This document shows, one piece after another, positions 18,529-28,684 of a DNA stretch of 64,000 nucleotides. Origin of the DNA: Enterobacter sp. RHBSTW-00175 (GTDB lineage: Bacteria; Pseudomonadota; Gammaproteobacteria; Enterobacterales; Enterobacteriaceae); assembly GCF_013927005.1 (NCBI RefSeq), contig NZ_CP055930.1:5270001-5334000 (forward strand). The letters run 5' to 3'. Below the pieces are notes generated by a model that saw nothing but the letters and a program-made list of their open reading frames with translations, had not been told where the DNA came from and made no database searches. Both the position numbers and the translations under genes were made by a program. Within the stretch, counting starts at the first letter, position 1. Each line of letters starts with the position of its first letter.

Positions 18529-19812
18529 ATGGCTCTAAAAACACCCAAAATTACGCCGGCAAAAAAGATAACAGTCCATGCGGTAAGCGATGCGCTGCCT
18601 CGTGCACATTATCAGCGTTGTCCTCAGTGCGATACGCTTTTTACGTTGCCGAAGATGAAATCGCACCAAAGTGCATTTTGTCCCCGCTGCGACGCAAAAA
18701 TCCGCAGTGGTCGCGACTGGTCGTTAACCCGGCTCGCGGCGATGGCGGTGACCATGCTGATGCTGATGCCTTTCGCCTGGAGCGAACCGCTGCTCAAGCT
18801 CTATCTGCTTGGCGTTCGCATTGATGCCAACGTGTTGCAAGGTATCTGGCAAATGACCCGTCAGGGCGACCCGTTGACGGCAGCGATGGTGCTGTTTTGT
18901 ACCGTTGGCGCGCCGCTGGTATTGGTTGCGTCCATTGCCTACCTGTGGTTCGGCAACATTCTGGGGATGAACCTGCGCCCTGTGCTGCTGATGCTGGAAA
19001 AGCTCAAAGAGTGGGTAATGCTCGATATCTACCTGGTCGGCGTTGGCGTTGCTTCTATTAAGGTACAGGACTATGCATTTTTGCAGCCAGGCATTGGCCT
19101 GGTGGCGTTTCTCTCACTGGTGTTGCTCAGTATTCTGACGCTCATCCATCTCAATGTGGAACAACTCTGGGAGCGGTTTTATCCCCAGCGACCTGCCACG
19201 CGCCCCGATAACAACCTACGCGTGTGTCTGGGCTGCCACTATACCGGCTTGCCCGACGCCCGTGATCGCTGCAAACGCTGCCATATCCCGTTAAGATTAC
19301 GCCGCAACAACAGCCTGCAAAAATGCTGGGCGGCACTGATTGCTTCGGTGGTGTTACTGATACCTGCGAACATGCTTCCAATTTCAATCATTTATGTTAA
19401 CGGAGGTCGACAGGAAGATACTATCCTCTCGGGTATTATCTCGCTGGGTCACAGCAACGTTGCCGTGGCCTCCATTGTATTCATCGCCAGTATTCTGGTG
19501 CCATTTACCAAAGTTGTGGTGATGTTTACGCTGCTTATCAGCATTCACTTTAAATGTGAGCAAGGATTACGCACGCGCGTCCTTCTCCTGCGGCTCGTCA
19601 CCTGGATTGGTCGCTGGTCGATGTTGGATCTGTTTGTGATTTCGTTGATGATGTCGCTCATCAATCGCGATCAGTTACTTGCTTTTACAATGGGACCCGC
19701 AGCTTTTTACTTCGGCTCTGCGGTGATATTGACTATTCTTGCAGTGGAATGGCTGGATAGCCGCTTACTTTGGGATGCACATGAGTCAGGAAACGCCCGC
19801 TTCGCCGACTGA
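18529..19812 (+). CDS. letA: Intermembrane lipid transport protein LetA
   Basis: LetA (YebS/PqiA family) is the inner-membrane partner of the LetB tunnel and supports lipid movement between inner and outer membranes. Two cytoplasmic zinc ribbons are visible: CPQC/CPRC (C31, C34, C51, C54) and CLGCH/CKRC near residues 232-255. Each precedes a block of membrane helices. Length 427 equals E. coli. letB starts inside the last 32 bases of letA, so translation is probably coupled. Confidence 0.95.
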   Translation: MALKTPKITPAKKITVHAVSDALPRAHYQRCPQCDTLFTLPKMKSHQSAFCPRCDAKIRSGRDWSLTRLAAMAVTMLMLMPFAWSEPLLKLYLLGVRIDANVLQGIWQMTRQGDPLTAAMVLFCTVGAPLVLVASIAYLWFGNILGMNLRPVLLMLEKLKEWVMLDIYLVGVGVASIKVQDYAFLQPGIGLVAFLSLVLLSILTLIHLNVEQLWERFYPQRPATRPDNNLRVCLGCHYTGLPDARDRCKRCHIPLRLRRNNSLQKCWAALIASVVLLIPANMLPISIIYVNGGRQEDTILSGIISLGHSNVAVASIVFIASILVPFTKVVVMFTLLISIHFKCEQGLRTRVLLLRLVTWIGRWSMLDLFVISLMMSLINRDQLLAFTMGPAAFYFGSAVILTILAVEWLDSRLLWDAHESGNARFAD

Positions 19813-22414
19813 AGCGAGAATTAAAACAAAACGCCGCATTTCGCCATTCTGGTTGCTGCCGGTCATCGCGCTGATGATTGCAGGCTGGCTCGTCTGGACG
19901 AGCTATCAAGATCGCGGTAATACCATCACCATTGATTTCCAGTCCGCGGACGGCATTGTCGCCGGACGAACCCCTGTTCGCTTCCAGGGTGTGGAAGTGG
20001 GTACGGTTCAGGATATTACGCTGGGAAAAAGCCTGAATAAGATTCAGGTTCGCGCCAGTATTAAATCCGATATGCAGGACGCCCTGCGCAGTGAAACACA
20101 GTTCTGGCTGGTTACGCCAAAAGCCTCGCTGGCTGGCGTATCGGGCCTGGATGCGCTCGTGGGCGGGAACTACATCGGCATGATGCCCGGTAAAGGCGAA
20201 CCCCAGGATCACTTCACCGCCCTGGATACCCAACCCAAATACCGTCTCAACAACGGTGATTTGATGATTCACCTGCAATCCCCGGATTTGGGCTCACTGA
20301 ACAGCGGTTCACTGGTCTATTTCCGTAAAATCCCTGTCGGGCGTGTCTATGACTACACCATCAACCCCAACAAACAAGGGGTGACTATTGACGTCCTGAT
20401 CGAACGCCGTTTCACCAATCTGGTCAAAAAAGGCAGCCGTTTCTGGAATGTTTCTGGCGTGGACGCAGACCTGAGCCTGAGCGGCGCCAAAGTGAGACTT
20501 GAGAGTCTGGCGGCCCTTGTCAATGGTGCCATCGCGTTCGACTCCCCGGACAATTCCAGCGCAGCAACAGCAGACGATACCTTCGGGCTATACGCCGACC
20601 TTGCCCACAGCCAGCGTGGCGTTATCATAAAACTGGCTCTGCCAGATGCCAAAGGTCTGAAAGCAGGTTCCACGCCGCTGATGTATCAGGGCTTACAGGT
20701 GGGGCAGCTCACCAAAATGACGCTCAATCCTGGCGGCTCGGTCACCGGAGAGATGACTGTCGACCCTGGCGTGGTCGACCTCTTGCGTGAAAAAACGCGC
20801 ATTGAAATGCGTAATCCGAAGTTATCCCTGAGCGATGCGAACATCAGTAGTCTGTTGACCGGCAGCACCTTTGAACTGATACCCGGTGACGGCGAGCCAG
20901 TCAGCAGTTTTGTTATCGCCCCGGCAGATAAATCACTGCTGCAACAGCCCGGCGTTATCACCGTGACGCTGAATGCCCCGGAAAGTTACGGTATCGAAGC
21001 GGGTCAGCCGCTGATCTTGCACGGTGTCCAGGTCGGCCAGGTGCTGGAGCGTAAACTGACAGAACAGGGAGTGACCTTCTCTGTTGCCGTCGAGCCGCAG
21101 TATCGTGACCTGCTGCATGGCGACAGCAAATTTGTGGTTAACAGCCGTGTTGATGTGAAGGTCGGTCTGGATGGCGTGGAGTTTCTTGGCGCCAGCGCCA
21201 GCGAATGGGTCAACGGGGGTATTCGTATTCTACCGGGCGATAAAGGCCCGCTGCGCGACAATTATCCGCTGTATGCCAATCTCGACAAGGCGATTGAAAA
21301 CAGCCTGAGTGATTTACCCACAACCACACTGACGCTCAACGCCGAAACCCTGCCTGATGTCCAGGCCGGCTCGGTGGTGCTTTACCGTAAGTTCGAAGTG
21401 GGTGAAGTGATCACCGTACGTCCGCGTGCCGATGCCTTTGATATCGAATTGCATATCAAACCGGAATACCGCCATCTGCTGACCCCGAATAGCGTCTTCT
21501 GGGCAGAAGGTGGCGCGAAAGTGCAGCTCAATGGCAGCGGTTTAACCGTTCAGGCCTCCCCGCTCTCCCGGGCCCTGCGCGGGGCGATCAGCTTCGACAA
21601 CCTCAGCGGTGCAGGTGCGAACCTGCGTAAAGGCGATAAACGTATTCTCTTCCCGTCAGAGACGGCAGCACGCGCGGTCGGCGGGCAGATAACGCTTCAT
21701 GCATTTGATGCGGGCAAGCTGGCGGAAGGAATGCCTATTCGCTATCTGGGTATCGACATCGGGCAGATCCAGAAGTTAACGCTTATCACCGCGCGTAACG
21801 AAGTGCAGGCAACTGCCGTGCTGTACCCGGAGTATGTGCAGACCTTCGCCAGAACGGGCAGCCGTTTTTCGGTGGTCACACCGCAAATTTCTGCCGCGGG
21901 TGTTGAGCATCTGGATACCATCCTGCAACCGTACATCAACGTCGAACCCGGTCGTGGCAACGCGCGTCGCGATTTTGAGCTCCAGGAAGCCACCATTACC
22001 GATTCCCGTTATCTTGACGGCCTGAGCATTGTGGTCGAAGTGCCGGAAGCAGGTTCCCTGAACATCGGGACACCGGTGCTGTTCCGCGGCATCGAAGTCG
22101 GGACCGTCACCGGCCTGACGCTCGGGACATTGTCTGACCGCGTGATGGTTGCCCTCAGGATCAGTGAACGCTACCAGCATCTGGTGCGGAATAACTCGGT
22201 ATTCTGGCTGGCATCCGGTTATTCGCTGGACTTTGGTCTGACAGGGGGCGTGGTGAAAACCGGGACCTTCAACCAGTTCATCCGCGGTGGTATTGCCTTC
22301 GCCACACCGCCGGGCACACCGCTTGCGCCAAAAGCGCAGCCGGATAAACACTTCCTGCTGCTGGAAAGCGAACCAAAAGAGTGGCGTGAGTGGGGAACCG
22401 CGTTACCGCGTTAA
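19781..22414 (+). CDS. letB: Intermembrane lipid transport tunnel protein LetB
   Basis: LetB (YebT) forms a hexameric, needle-like tunnel of stacked MCE rings spanning the periplasm. After one N-terminal membrane helix (about 23-42, [17 protein letters not shown]) the sequence repeats the MCE pattern seven times. Recurring signatures are [50 protein letters not shown] and FRGIEVGTV. The product is 877 residues, as in E. coli. ATG 19781 (MSQETPAS) was chosen over an upstream in-frame codon for this match; it overlaps letA by 32 bases. Confidence 0.96.
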   Translation: MSQETPASPTEARIKTKRRISPFWLLPVIALMIAGWLVWTSYQDRGNTITIDFQSADGIVAGRTPVRFQGVEVGTVQDITLGKSLNKIQVRASIKSDMQDALRSETQFWLVTPKASLAGVSGLDALVGGNYIGMMPGKGEPQDHFTALDTQPKYRLNNGDLMIHLQSPDLGSLNSGSLVYFRKIPVGRVYDYTINPNKQGVTIDVLIERRFTNLVKKGSRFWNVSGVDADLSLSGAKVRLESLAALVNGAIAFDSPDNSSAATADDTFGLYADLAHSQRGVIIKLALPDAKGLKAGSTPLMYQGLQVGQLTKMTLNPGGSVTGEMTVDPGVVDLLREKTRIEMRNPKLSLSDANISSLLTGSTFELIPGDGEPVSSFVIAPADKSLLQQPGVITVTLNAPESYGIEAGQPLILHGVQVGQVLERKLTEQGVTFSVAVEPQYRDLLHGDSKFVVNSRVDVKVGLDGVEFLGASASEWVNGGIRILPGDKGPLRDNYPLYANLDKAIENSLSDLPTTTLTLNAETLPDVQAGSVVLYRKFEVGEVITVRPRADAFDIELHIKPEYRHLLTPNSVFWAEGGAKVQLNGSGLTVQASPLSRALRGAISFDNLSGAGANLRKGDKRILFPSETAARAVGGQITLHAFDAGKLAEGMPIRYLGIDIGQIQKLTLITARNEVQATAVLYPEYVQTFARTGSRFSVVTPQISAAGVEHLDTILQPYINVEPGRGNARRDFELQEATITDSRYLDGLSIVVEVPEAGSLNIGTPVLFRGIEVGTVTGLTLGTLSDRVMVALRISERYQHLVRNNSVFWLASGYSLDFGLTGGVVKTGTFNQFIRGGIAFATPPGTPLAPKAQPDKHFLLLESEPKEWREWGTALPR

Positions 22415-22490
22415 TCTCAGGGCTCCGGTGTCAACGCGCCGGAGCCTTTATGTTACACTGCGCACCTGAATTATTCCCTGTGGTGTGCCC

Positions 22491-23933
22491 GTGGCTCAAA
22501 ACTCCGTATTTCTTCCTGAACAATTCCTGGCGCAAATGCGCGAGGCGCTTCCTTCTCATCTTTCGTTTGACGATTTTATTGCGGCCTGCCAGCGTCCGTT
22601 ACGCCGCAGCATCCGCGTCAATACGTTGAAAATCAGCGTGACCGATTTTCTGACGCTGGTGTCGCCCTACAACTGGCAGCTGACGCCCGTCCCCTGGTGT
22701 GAAGAAGGTTTTTGGATTGAGCGTGATGACGAAGAAGCCCTGCCGCTGGGCAGCACCGCCGAACACCTGAGCGGGCTGTTTTATATTCAGGAAGCCAGCT
22801 CAATGCTGCCGGTTGCTGCGTTGTTCGCCGACGGCAATACGCCGGACCGGGTTATGGATGTCGCCGCCGCGCCCGGTTCAAAAACCACACAGATTGCCGC
22901 ACGCATGGGTAACCATGGGGCAATACTCGCGAACGAATTCTCCGCCAGTCGCGTTAAGGTACTGCACGCCAATATTAGCCGCTGCGGAATCCACAACGTT
23001 GCCCTTACGCACTTTGATGGCCGCGTGTTTGGCGCGGCATTACCTGAAGCTTTCGATGCCATTTTGCTGGATGCGCCCTGCTCAGGTGAAGGTGTGGTAC
23101 GTAAAGATCCCGATGCGCTTAAGAACTGGTCCGTTGAAAGTAATCTGGATATCGCCGCCACGCAGCGTGAACTTATCGACAGCGCATTCCATGCATTGCG
23201 CCCCGGCGGCACGCTGGTCTACTCCACTTGCACATTAAACCGCGACGAGAACGAAGACGTCTGCCTGTGGCTCAAGGCGCAATACCCGGATGCTGTCGAA
23301 TTTCTGCCGCTTGGCGAGCTGTTTTCTTCGGCAAAAGAGGCACTGACGCCTGAAGGCTTCCTGCATGTTTTCCCGCAGATTTACGATTGCGAAGGGTTCT
23401 TTGTCGCCCGACTGCGTAAAATCTGCGCAATCGCACCACTGCCCGCCCCGAAATTCAAAGTCGGTAATTTCCCCTTCACGCCGTTAAAAGGACGTGAAGC
23501 GGCACACACCGAAGAGGCTGCACGTAAGGCCGGGATTTCCTGGGATGAGAGCCTGCGCCTCTGGATGCGTGACAAAGAGATTTGGCTTTTCCCGGTCAAT
23601 ATTGAGCCGCTGATCGGCAAAGTTCGTTTTTCGCGCATTGGTATTCGCCTCGCAGAGGTGCATAACAAAGGGTATCGCTGGCAACATGAAGCGGTCATTG
23701 CGCTTGCCGGTGAGGCAAATACCTTCGCCCTGACTCATCAGGAAGCCGAAGAGTGGTATCGCGGCCGGGATGTTTACCCTGAAAATACGCCTGCGTCTGA
23801 CGAAGTGGTCGTCACCCATCAGGGATACCCGATAGGGCTGGCGAAGAAGGTGGGCTCGCGCCTGAAAAACAGCTACCCGCGTGAACTGGTGCGCGATGGC
23901 CGCCTGTTTACCGGTCATGATCGCACCGCCTGA
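22491..23933 (+). CDS. rsmF: 16S rRNA (cytosine-1407-C5)-methyltransferase RsmF
   Basis: RsmF methylates C5 of C1407 in 16S rRNA with SAM. The Rossmann domain has [17 protein letters not shown]. The two NOL1/NOP2/Sun cysteines are in [15 protein letters not shown] and [12 protein letters not shown], the latter being the catalytic position. A C-terminal PUA-like region ends in [20 protein letters not shown] 22491 (starting VAQNSVF) corresponds to the E. coli start; a GTG two codons earlier is also possible. A GC hairpin in the letB-rsmF gap (about 22420-22447) may attenuate read-through. Confidence 0.95.
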   Translation: MAQNSVFLPEQFLAQMREALPSHLSFDDFIAACQRPLRRSIRVNTLKISVTDFLTLVSPYNWQLTPVPWCEEGFWIERDDEEALPLGSTAEHLSGLFYIQEASSMLPVAALFADGNTPDRVMDVAAAPGSKTTQIAARMGNHGAILANEFSASRVKVLHANISRCGIHNVALTHFDGRVFGAALPEAFDAILLDAPCSGEGVVRKDPDALKNWSVESNLDIAATQRELIDSAFHALRPGGTLVYSTCTLNRDENEDVCLWLKAQYPDAVEFLPLGELFSSAKEALTPEGFLHVFPQIYDCEGFFVARLRKICAIAPLPAPKFKVGNFPFTPLKGREAAHTEEAARKAGISWDESLRLWMRDKEIWLFPVNIEPLIGKVRFSRIGIRLAEVHNKGYRWQHEAVIALAGEANTFALTHQEAEEWYRGRDVYPENTPASDEVVVTHQGYPIGLAKKVGSRLKNSYPRELVRDGRLFTGHDRTA

Positions 23934-24038
23934 AAAAAGCGCACTTTTTTACTGGCGATTTTGCTCCCCCTGGCTACTCTAAAATCTGGGTGACCTACTG
24001 GTCATACCAGATTTTTAGCTTAAACCCCGGAGAGCATT

Positions 24039-24278
24039 ATGACGAAAACCAGCGTGCGTATTGGCGCTTTTGAAATCGACGATGCAGAATTGCGCGGCGA
24101 AACACAAGGCGACCGAACGTTAAGTATTCCCTGCAAATCCGACCCGGATTTATGTATGCAATTGGATGCCTGGGATGCCGATATCAGCATTCCTGCCATT
24201 CTTGATGGCGAACACTCTGTTCTTTACCGTGAGCACTACGATCGTAATTCCGATGCCTGGGTCATGCGGCTTGTCTGA
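24039..24278 (+). CDS. yebV: YebV, small DUF1480 protein
   Basis: A 79-residue soluble protein close to E. coli YebV, with RIGAFEIDDAEL at the start and the core RTLSIPCKSDPDLCMQLDAWD. Function is unknown. An AGAG site precedes the ATG. In K-12 the next gene is yebW; here yebW is missing and the convergent pphA follows directly after a shared terminator. Confidence 0.92.
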   Translation: MTKTSVRIGAFEIDDAELRGETQGDRTLSIPCKSDPDLCMQLDAWDADISIPAILDGEHSVLYREHYDRNSDAWVMRLV

Positions 24279-24287
24279 CCTAAAGAG

Positions 24288-24311
24288 AACCCGCCCGAAG
24301 GCGGGTTATTT
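24288..24311. terminator. Bidirectional terminator between yebV and pphA
   Basis: AACCCGCC-CGAA-GGCGGGTT followed by ATTTAT; a compact tetraloop hairpin between convergent genes. Confidence 0.75.
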
Positions 24312-24316
24312 ATGCG

Positions 24317-24961
24317 TTACTGTAGCTGCGCCAGTGTAAAATACCCGTCAAAGACTGCGCCGGTATCGATATAGTGCAGGTTATTAAAATCATAGCGTTT
24401 ATCGAGGGGCGTATGCCCAAACCAGAAGTGATCCGCGCCGCTAATCCCCTGCCCTTTACCCGCCATAAAACCCATTAAGCGGTTACGGTCCCATAAGACC
24501 CGCTGCGCGCTAACGGGCTTGTTCCAGGCATACTCCTCTGATGGATAATCTGCATGAGCAATCACATTGAGGCCGTTTGCACAGGTGATTTCAATAATAA
24601 GTGGTAATGTTCGACACTCCTCAAGCAACGCCAGGGCTCGTTTTTGCTGCCCGCTCTCAAGCCTGGCAAACCATATGCCGCCATTTATCGTCCAGAGTGC
24701 GAAATCATTATCATGAAGGCTGTCCAGGGCCATTTGCTCATGATTACCCCGAACCGCACGAAACCACTTTTCATGCATCAGTGCGAGGCAACTAACACTG
24801 TCTGGCCCACGGTCGATGAGATCCCCAACCGAGATAAGCAGATCCTCATAAGGATTAAAATGCCGGCGTTTGAGTTCGTCCATAAGCCATTGATAGCAGC
24901 CATGTATATCGCTGACCACCCAGACATGACGCCACTGTGAACCATCGATTCGTTGATACAT
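24317..24961 (-). CDS. pphA: Serine/threonine-protein phosphatase PphA
   Basis: A 214-residue PPP-family metallophosphatase. The signature motifs are present: VSDIHGCY (GDxHG-type, with S replacing G), VGDLIDRGPDS, RGNHEQM, and the late HADY and GHTPL histidines. In E. coli PphA is linked to heat-shock and misfolded-protein signalling. Length is close to the K-12 protein. It is divergent from the VirK-family gene at 25140. Confidence 0.93.
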   Translation of the reverse strand: MYQRIDGSQWRHVWVVSDIHGCYQWLMDELKRRHFNPYEDLLISVGDLIDRGPDSVSCLALMHEKWFRAVRGNHEQMALDSLHDNDFALWTINGGIWFARLESGQQKRALALLEECRTLPLIIEITCANGLNVIAHADYPSEEYAWNKPVSAQRVLWDRNRLMGFMAGKGQGISGADHFWFGHTPLDKRYDFNNLHYIDTGAVFDGYFTLAQLQ

Positions 24962-25038
24962 AACCCCTCCTCAAAGGAGTATAGCCGCAACGTAAAAGAC
25001 CATACGGAGCCGCTCTGTGATGCACCTTTTCATAATGC

Positions 25039-25055
25039 TAAACAAACAGTAAACT
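25039..25055 (-). promoter_or_regulatory. Candidate PhoP box, reverse orientation, before the VirK-family gene
   Basis: Minus strand AGTTTA-CTGTT-TGTTTA matches the PhoP box at 11 of 12 conserved positions with the correct five-base spacer. It lies 85 bases before the GTG of the VirK-family gene but points the other way, toward pphA. Reversed PhoP boxes at upstream positions are known in some Salmonella PhoP-regulated promoters. Which gene it serves is uncertain. Confidence 0.5.
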
Positions 25056-25139
25056 AAGGATAAATAAATCTCTCACCAGTATTAATTCACTTTTGCATGC
25101 CCCCTAAAATATGCAATGCATAAAATCTGAGGTTCTCAC

Positions 25140-26081
25140 GTGTCAAATTCGCGCCTGCAAAACGATGTAGCACATTCTCATCGCGCAACTATTATTTCCG
25201 ATCTGGTGAAAGGTAAACTCGTCCCAGGCCCAATCTGGCAAAAACGCGAGTATCGAATGAAATTTCTTCTTCGCTCGCTGCTGTTCTGGTCTTCAACTCA
25301 CCGGATGCTGGAAGCACTGTCTCGCCGTGACGATTTTGATCAGCTTCTGGCCTCGCAAATCACCTTGCCGAGCAAAACTCACCGCCAGTATCTGATGCGC
25401 GGCATGAATGCCAACGATCGTGCCGAAGCCATCGTCAGCCACTATGAGTGGATCGATTCCCTGAAAGACGCCAGTCTGGTCAAGGCGTTAACGGGCCCGC
25501 AGGAACAGTCGATTGTTGAGTTTCATGCGAAAGAAGGCGTCAGCTATAACGTCAACGCCATGAATGCCAGCAAAGCTGAACGTGAAGGTGAATGTACGTT
25601 GTGGCTGCGTGATAACGAAAATACCTTGCTGGCGAGCCTGACGTTCTGTGTCGCCCGAGAAAACGGCCAGCCGGTGCTGGTGATCGGCGGTCTGCAAGGC
25701 CCGCGCCGCAGCGTGTCTCGTGATGTGATTAAGCAAGCCACCCGCGCCTGCCATGGCCTGTTCCCGAAACGCGTGCTGATGGAAGTGCTGTTCCAGCTGG
25801 CAACGCTTTCTGGCATCAAAGCCATTTACGCCGTCAGCGACGAAGGCCACATCTTCCGCGCGTTGCGTTACCGTCTGAGCAAAGGCCGCCATTTCCACGC
25901 CAGCTACGATGAGTTCTGGGAGTCTATTGACGGCAAAAAGCTGTCTACCTTCCGCTGGCAGTTACCTTTGCAGATGGAACGTAAATCTCTGGAAGAGATT
26001 GCCAGTAAAAAACGTGCTGAATACCGCCGTCGTTTTGAACTGCTCGACGAAATTGAAGCGTCAGTAAAATCACGCTTTTAA
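25140..26081 (+). CDS. VirK/YbjX family protein (DUF535)
   Basis: A 313-residue protein of the VirK/YbjX (DUF535) family. Typical patterns are AEAIVSHYEWID, the central strands GECTLWLRDNEN and QPVLVIGGLQGPR, and a basic Arg/Lys-rich C-terminus (SKKRAEYRRRFELLDEIE). No signal peptide is evident. Family members in Shigella and Salmonella are linked to virulence, envelope change and resistance to antimicrobial peptides, and some are PhoP-regulated; the molecular activity is unknown. GTG start after GAGG at seven bases. I do not recall it at this locus in K-12, so it is probably accessory. Confidence 0.82.
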   Translation: MSNSRLQNDVAHSHRATIISDLVKGKLVPGPIWQKREYRMKFLLRSLLFWSSTHRMLEALSRRDDFDQLLASQITLPSKTHRQYLMRGMNANDRAEAIVSHYEWIDSLKDASLVKALTGPQEQSIVEFHAKEGVSYNVNAMNASKAEREGECTLWLRDNENTLLASLTFCVARENGQPVLVIGGLQGPRRSVSRDVIKQATRACHGLFPKRVLMEVLFQLATLSGIKAIYAVSDEGHIFRALRYRLSKGRHFHASYDEFWESIDGKKLSTFRWQLPLQMERKSLEEIASKKRAEYRRRFELLDEIEASVKSRF

Positions 26082-26095
26082 GCCCGGTTTACGTT

Positions 26096-26121
26096 ATGCC
26101 GCTTTCGGGCGGCATTTTTAT
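26096..26121 (+). terminator. Intrinsic terminator after the VirK-family gene
   Basis: ATGCCGC-TTTCG-GGCGGCAT followed by TTTTTA, 14 bases past the stop codon. The next 200 bases (26125-26328) hold no gene that I can support. Confidence 0.8.
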
Positions 26122-26328
26122 ATTGCCCTCGCCCACATCTACGGTTTGACCAGCCTCAATATCCTTGTTTTTCTTCAGTAATGTCCTTCAGACCTTAAAA
26201 ACACAATCACCGAATCGCTCAAACACGAAAACGTAATAATGACAAAAAATACCTGGACGAACGCGGTGCAGAGTATGTTATGGTTTAGAAAGGATATGGA
26301 AAATTCGAGAAATTTTCGGGTGGTTTCG

Positions 26329-26592
26329 GGTTAACACCGACAAGCACTGTGAAAAAACAAGCACATAAAAAGAGACCGAATACGATTCCTGTATTCGGTC
26401 CAGGGAAATGGCTCTTGGGAGAGAGCCGTGCGCTAAAAGTTGGCATTAATGCAGGCTAAAATCGCCTTGCCTTTTAAGAATAGATGAGAGCGCCAGGTTT
26501 TCCAGTCCACGGTAAAAGTGGCCTGAAAAAAAGCGTATCAACATCATAAAACTGAAAAACCGCAGTGCTCTCGCAAGCACCTGCGGTTTTTT
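26329..26592 (+). ncRNA. ryeA: RyeA (SraC) sRNA, antisense to SdsR
   Basis: The plus strand across SdsR is fully complementary to it. It continues through a segment like that of E. coli RyeA (TTTAAGAATAGATGAGAGCG) to a strong terminator, arms AACCGCAG/CTGCGGTT with T6, ending near 26592. In E. coli RyeA is about 249 nt and starts about 38 nt before the SdsR 3' end, which sets the approximate 5' end here. RyeA and SdsR titrate each other through RNase III cleavage. Confidence 0.75.
26367..26470 (-). ncRNA. sdsR: SdsR (RyeB) sRNA
   Basis: A 104-nt match to the stationary-phase, Hfq-dependent sRNA SdsR. It starts GCAAGGCGATTTTAGCC, contains the conserved block around GGCTCTCTCCCAAGAGCC, and ends with the terminator ACCGAATACAGGA-ATCGTATTCGGT plus T-run. 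A sigmaS-type -10 element, CTATTCTTAA, lies just upstream (about 26477-26486). SdsR is one of the most conserved sigmaS-dependent enteric sRNAs and represses mutS, tolC and others. Its place between pphA and yebY is as in E. coli. Confidence 0.92.
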
Positions 26593-26608
26593 ATTGGAAA
26601 CCAGAGTG

Positions 26609-26947
26609 CTAGCAGAGCTTGTCGGCTCGCTCGATAAACGGAGCCAGGCTCATTTTGTGGCCCGGATTTGCTGGATCGTCAATCTGGATCACGCTGATAG
26701 GTTTTCCGCTGCTTTTTCCGCTGGCGACCTGCTGCTCCGCAATATCATTGAGCGGGTATTGCACCAGGGTGCTTGGATTAATGGCATACAGGGCATGACC
26801 AGGGCGACAGGTCAGCATCACCTCTTCACGATCGAACGCCCATTTCTCTTTGCCCACTTCAAAACGGCTAACCGTGATCACCTGCTGCGCCGCCAGTACA
26901 TTTGTGGCGCTGGCCAGCAGTAAGAGCGAAAATAGTGTCTTTTTCAT
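26609..26947 (-). CDS. yebY: YebY, DUF2511 periplasmic protein
   Basis: A 112-residue protein with a signal peptide ([19 protein letters not shown]) and a conserved body ([29 protein letters not shown]) with two cysteines. It closely matches E. coli YebY. ATG 26947 is preferred because the signal peptide begins there. It follows copD by 14 bases, so copC-copD-yebY is probably one operon and a role in copper handling is likely, though not shown by the sequence. Confidence 0.92.
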   Translation of the reverse strand: MKKTLFSLLLLASATNVLAAQQVITVSRFEVGKEKWAFDREEVMLTCRPGHALYAINPSTLVQYPLNDIAEQQVASGKSSGKPISVIQIDDPANPGHKMSLAPFIERADKLC

Positions 26948-26961
26948 ATGTTTTAACCTTC

Positions 26962-27831
26962 TCAGAAGGGCTCCCAGGTGGCAAAAAGGCTGACAGTTGC
27001 CAGCACCAGCGCACCCAGCACAACCTCTGCCTGTGTCATCCTGATAAAAATCTGTTGTTCTCGTCCGGCATCCGGTCGAAATCGTGGAACCAGAAAATAC
27101 CGATTCGTCAGCGCAATTACCACCATCATTGCCACCAGCGCACATTTGAACAACAAAAGTTGCCCGTAGTGCGTCTGCCAGGGGGCATTAAACCCGAGGA
27201 TAAACAGCGCATTGATTACCCCGGTAACAATAACCCCCGCCACCGCATAATGCCCCACACGGGAAAAACGCATCATGGTGTAGATGGCGGCAACGTGCCA
27301 ACGACCTTTCGCCAGTTGCATACAAAACAGCAATGGCAGCAATCCGCCGAGCCAGGTTGCAGCACACAGCAGGTGCACTGCATGATTCACGCGCTGCACG
27401 CCTCCGGCAATGCCTTCATTCATTGCTGCATGGCCGACGCCCGCCAGCAGAAAAAATTGCCCCATCGCCAGCAAAAGTAATCGCGCCCCTTTCTGCGGCG
27501 CAATCCAGGCGGATGCGGTGGTGATTAATGCCAGAATTATCTGCCACACCCAGACGCTGCCATATTGCGTGGAGGCCACCGTACTCCAGATTTCCGGGCG
27601 CAACACATCACTCCAGCCATTCCCCATCAACCCACCCTGAAGGCCAAACATCAGGAGGGCAGACAGCAGGCTGACTATTACCATGGCTTTTTGCTGTTGC
27701 TGAAAACGCCGCGTCATCAGTCTGTGCAGCGAAAAAGGCGCGAGCCATGCGCTGTACAACGCATTGCCAAAAATCAGCATCAGCGCGCCGAAGTGGATAA
27801 AACGCAGCACCACGTAGCTTAACGCCAGCAT
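26962..27831 (-). CDS. copD: Copper resistance/import membrane protein CopD
   Basis: A 289-residue CopD-domain inner-membrane protein with eight or so hydrophobic helices and conserved histidines ([41 protein letters not shown]). CopD works with periplasmic CopC to move copper across the inner membrane in related systems. E. coli YebZ is 290 residues. Its ATG lies one base after the copC stop, an operon-type junction. Confidence 0.93.
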   Translation of the reverse strand: MLALSYVVLRFIHFGALMLIFGNALYSAWLAPFSLHRLMTRRFQQQQKAMVIVSLLSALLMFGLQGGLMGNGWSDVLRPEIWSTVASTQYGSVWVWQIILALITTASAWIAPQKGARLLLLAMGQFFLLAGVGHAAMNEGIAGGVQRVNHAVHLLCAATWLGGLLPLLFCMQLAKGRWHVAAIYTMMRFSRVGHYAVAGVIVTGVINALFILGFNAPWQTHYGQLLLFKCALVAMMVVIALTNRYFLVPRFRPDAGREQQIFIRMTQAEVVLGALVLATVSLFATWEPF

Positions 27832-27832
27832 G

Positions 27833-28207
27833 TTATTTCACGCTGAAACGATAGCTGCCTTTGGTTTTGTGGCCATCCACAGAAACCACATGCCATTCGA
27901 CGAGATACGTCCCCGTCGCCAGTGTTTGATCTAACGGCACAATTAGCTGCGTTTTGTCTTTCTCGTCACGCTTAACCGCGCCCGTTTTGACCGTTTGCTG
28001 CTGCTCCCCCGTTACGGTCACTCCGCTAAAGGCAGGTTCAATGCCTTCTGAAAAATGCAGTGTTAATGCCTGTGGCGCCGTTGCGACCACTGCGTCTGCC
28101 GCCGGGGTTTGCTGTTTAAGATGCGCGTGCGCCAGTACAGAAGGTGTTACCACCGAAGCAATCAGAAAGGTTAACGCGCAAACCGCGCGGGTCGAGGAAA
28201 AAACCAT
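27833..28207 (-). CDS. copC: Periplasmic copper-binding protein CopC
   Basis: A 124-residue periplasmic beta-barrel protein. After a signal peptide the mature form should begin at HAHLKQQ, providing the N-terminal histidine brace for Cu(II); the later [13 protein letters not shown] supplies the other ligands. ATG 28207 gives AAGGA at about nine bases and the exact K-12 (YobA) length; ATG 28216 would sit on top of that site. It leads copC-copD-yebY. Confidence 0.93.
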   Translation of the reverse strand: MVFSSTRAVCALTFLIASVVTPSVLAHAHLKQQTPAADAVVATAPQALTLHFSEGIEPAFSGVTVTGEQQQTVKTGAVKRDEKDKTQLIVPLDQTLATGTYLVEWHVVSVDGHKTKGSYRFSVK

Positions 28208-28344
28208 CGCAATCATTCCTTTTTGTTATGTCTACATGACAGAGGATAACTCTGTATAATAAACGAGTCGAGGATCATCCTGCGCCTGCTTGTCAACGCC
28301 GTGCAATCGCGGTAACGTTGCCGCCGCAAAAAAAGGAGAAGGAA

Positions 28345-28575
28345 ATGAAGATCAATCTGGCCGCCCTTCCTCAGGACGAGATGGACAAAGTCAATGTCGA
28401 TCTCGCTGCCGCTGGCGTGGTATTTAAAGAGCGTTACAACATGCCTGTCGTGGCCGAAGTTGTCGAACGTGAACAGCCTGCGCACCTGCGCGACTGGTTC
28501 CGCGAACGCCTTATTGCCCACCGTCTTGCCTCAGTTAATCTTTCGCGTTTACCCTACGAACCTAAAGTTAAGTAA
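28345..28575 (+). CDS. holE: DNA polymerase III theta subunit
   Basis: Theta is the small subunit of the Pol III core that binds and stabilises the proofreading subunit epsilon. The 76-residue product matches HolE nearly throughout, with [20 protein letters not shown] and the conserved C-terminus [18 protein letters not shown] 28345 follows AAAGGAGAAGG, which fixes the start; an upstream in-frame extension through the binding site is excluded. Confidence 0.96.
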   Translation: MKINLAALPQDEMDKVNVDLAAAGVVFKERYNMPVVAEVVEREQPAHLRDWFRERLIAHRLASVNLSRLPYEPKVK

Positions 28576-28684
28576 CCTTAACGACGTGTTACATTTCCTT
28601 ACACGGATTGTGGCAGGATAAGAAAACCCTGATGTTATAAGGTGTATTCTTAAATTCTGCGACTCTGTGTATAAGGATGTCACG

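Noticed and set aside
19739..19780. Upstream extension of letB
   Set aside because: The extra 14 codons lie inside letA, and ATG 19781 gives the family N-terminus and exact E. coli length.
22419..22450. GC hairpin between letB and rsmF as a full terminator
   Set aside because: Only a short T-run follows, and rsmF begins close by; at most it attenuates.
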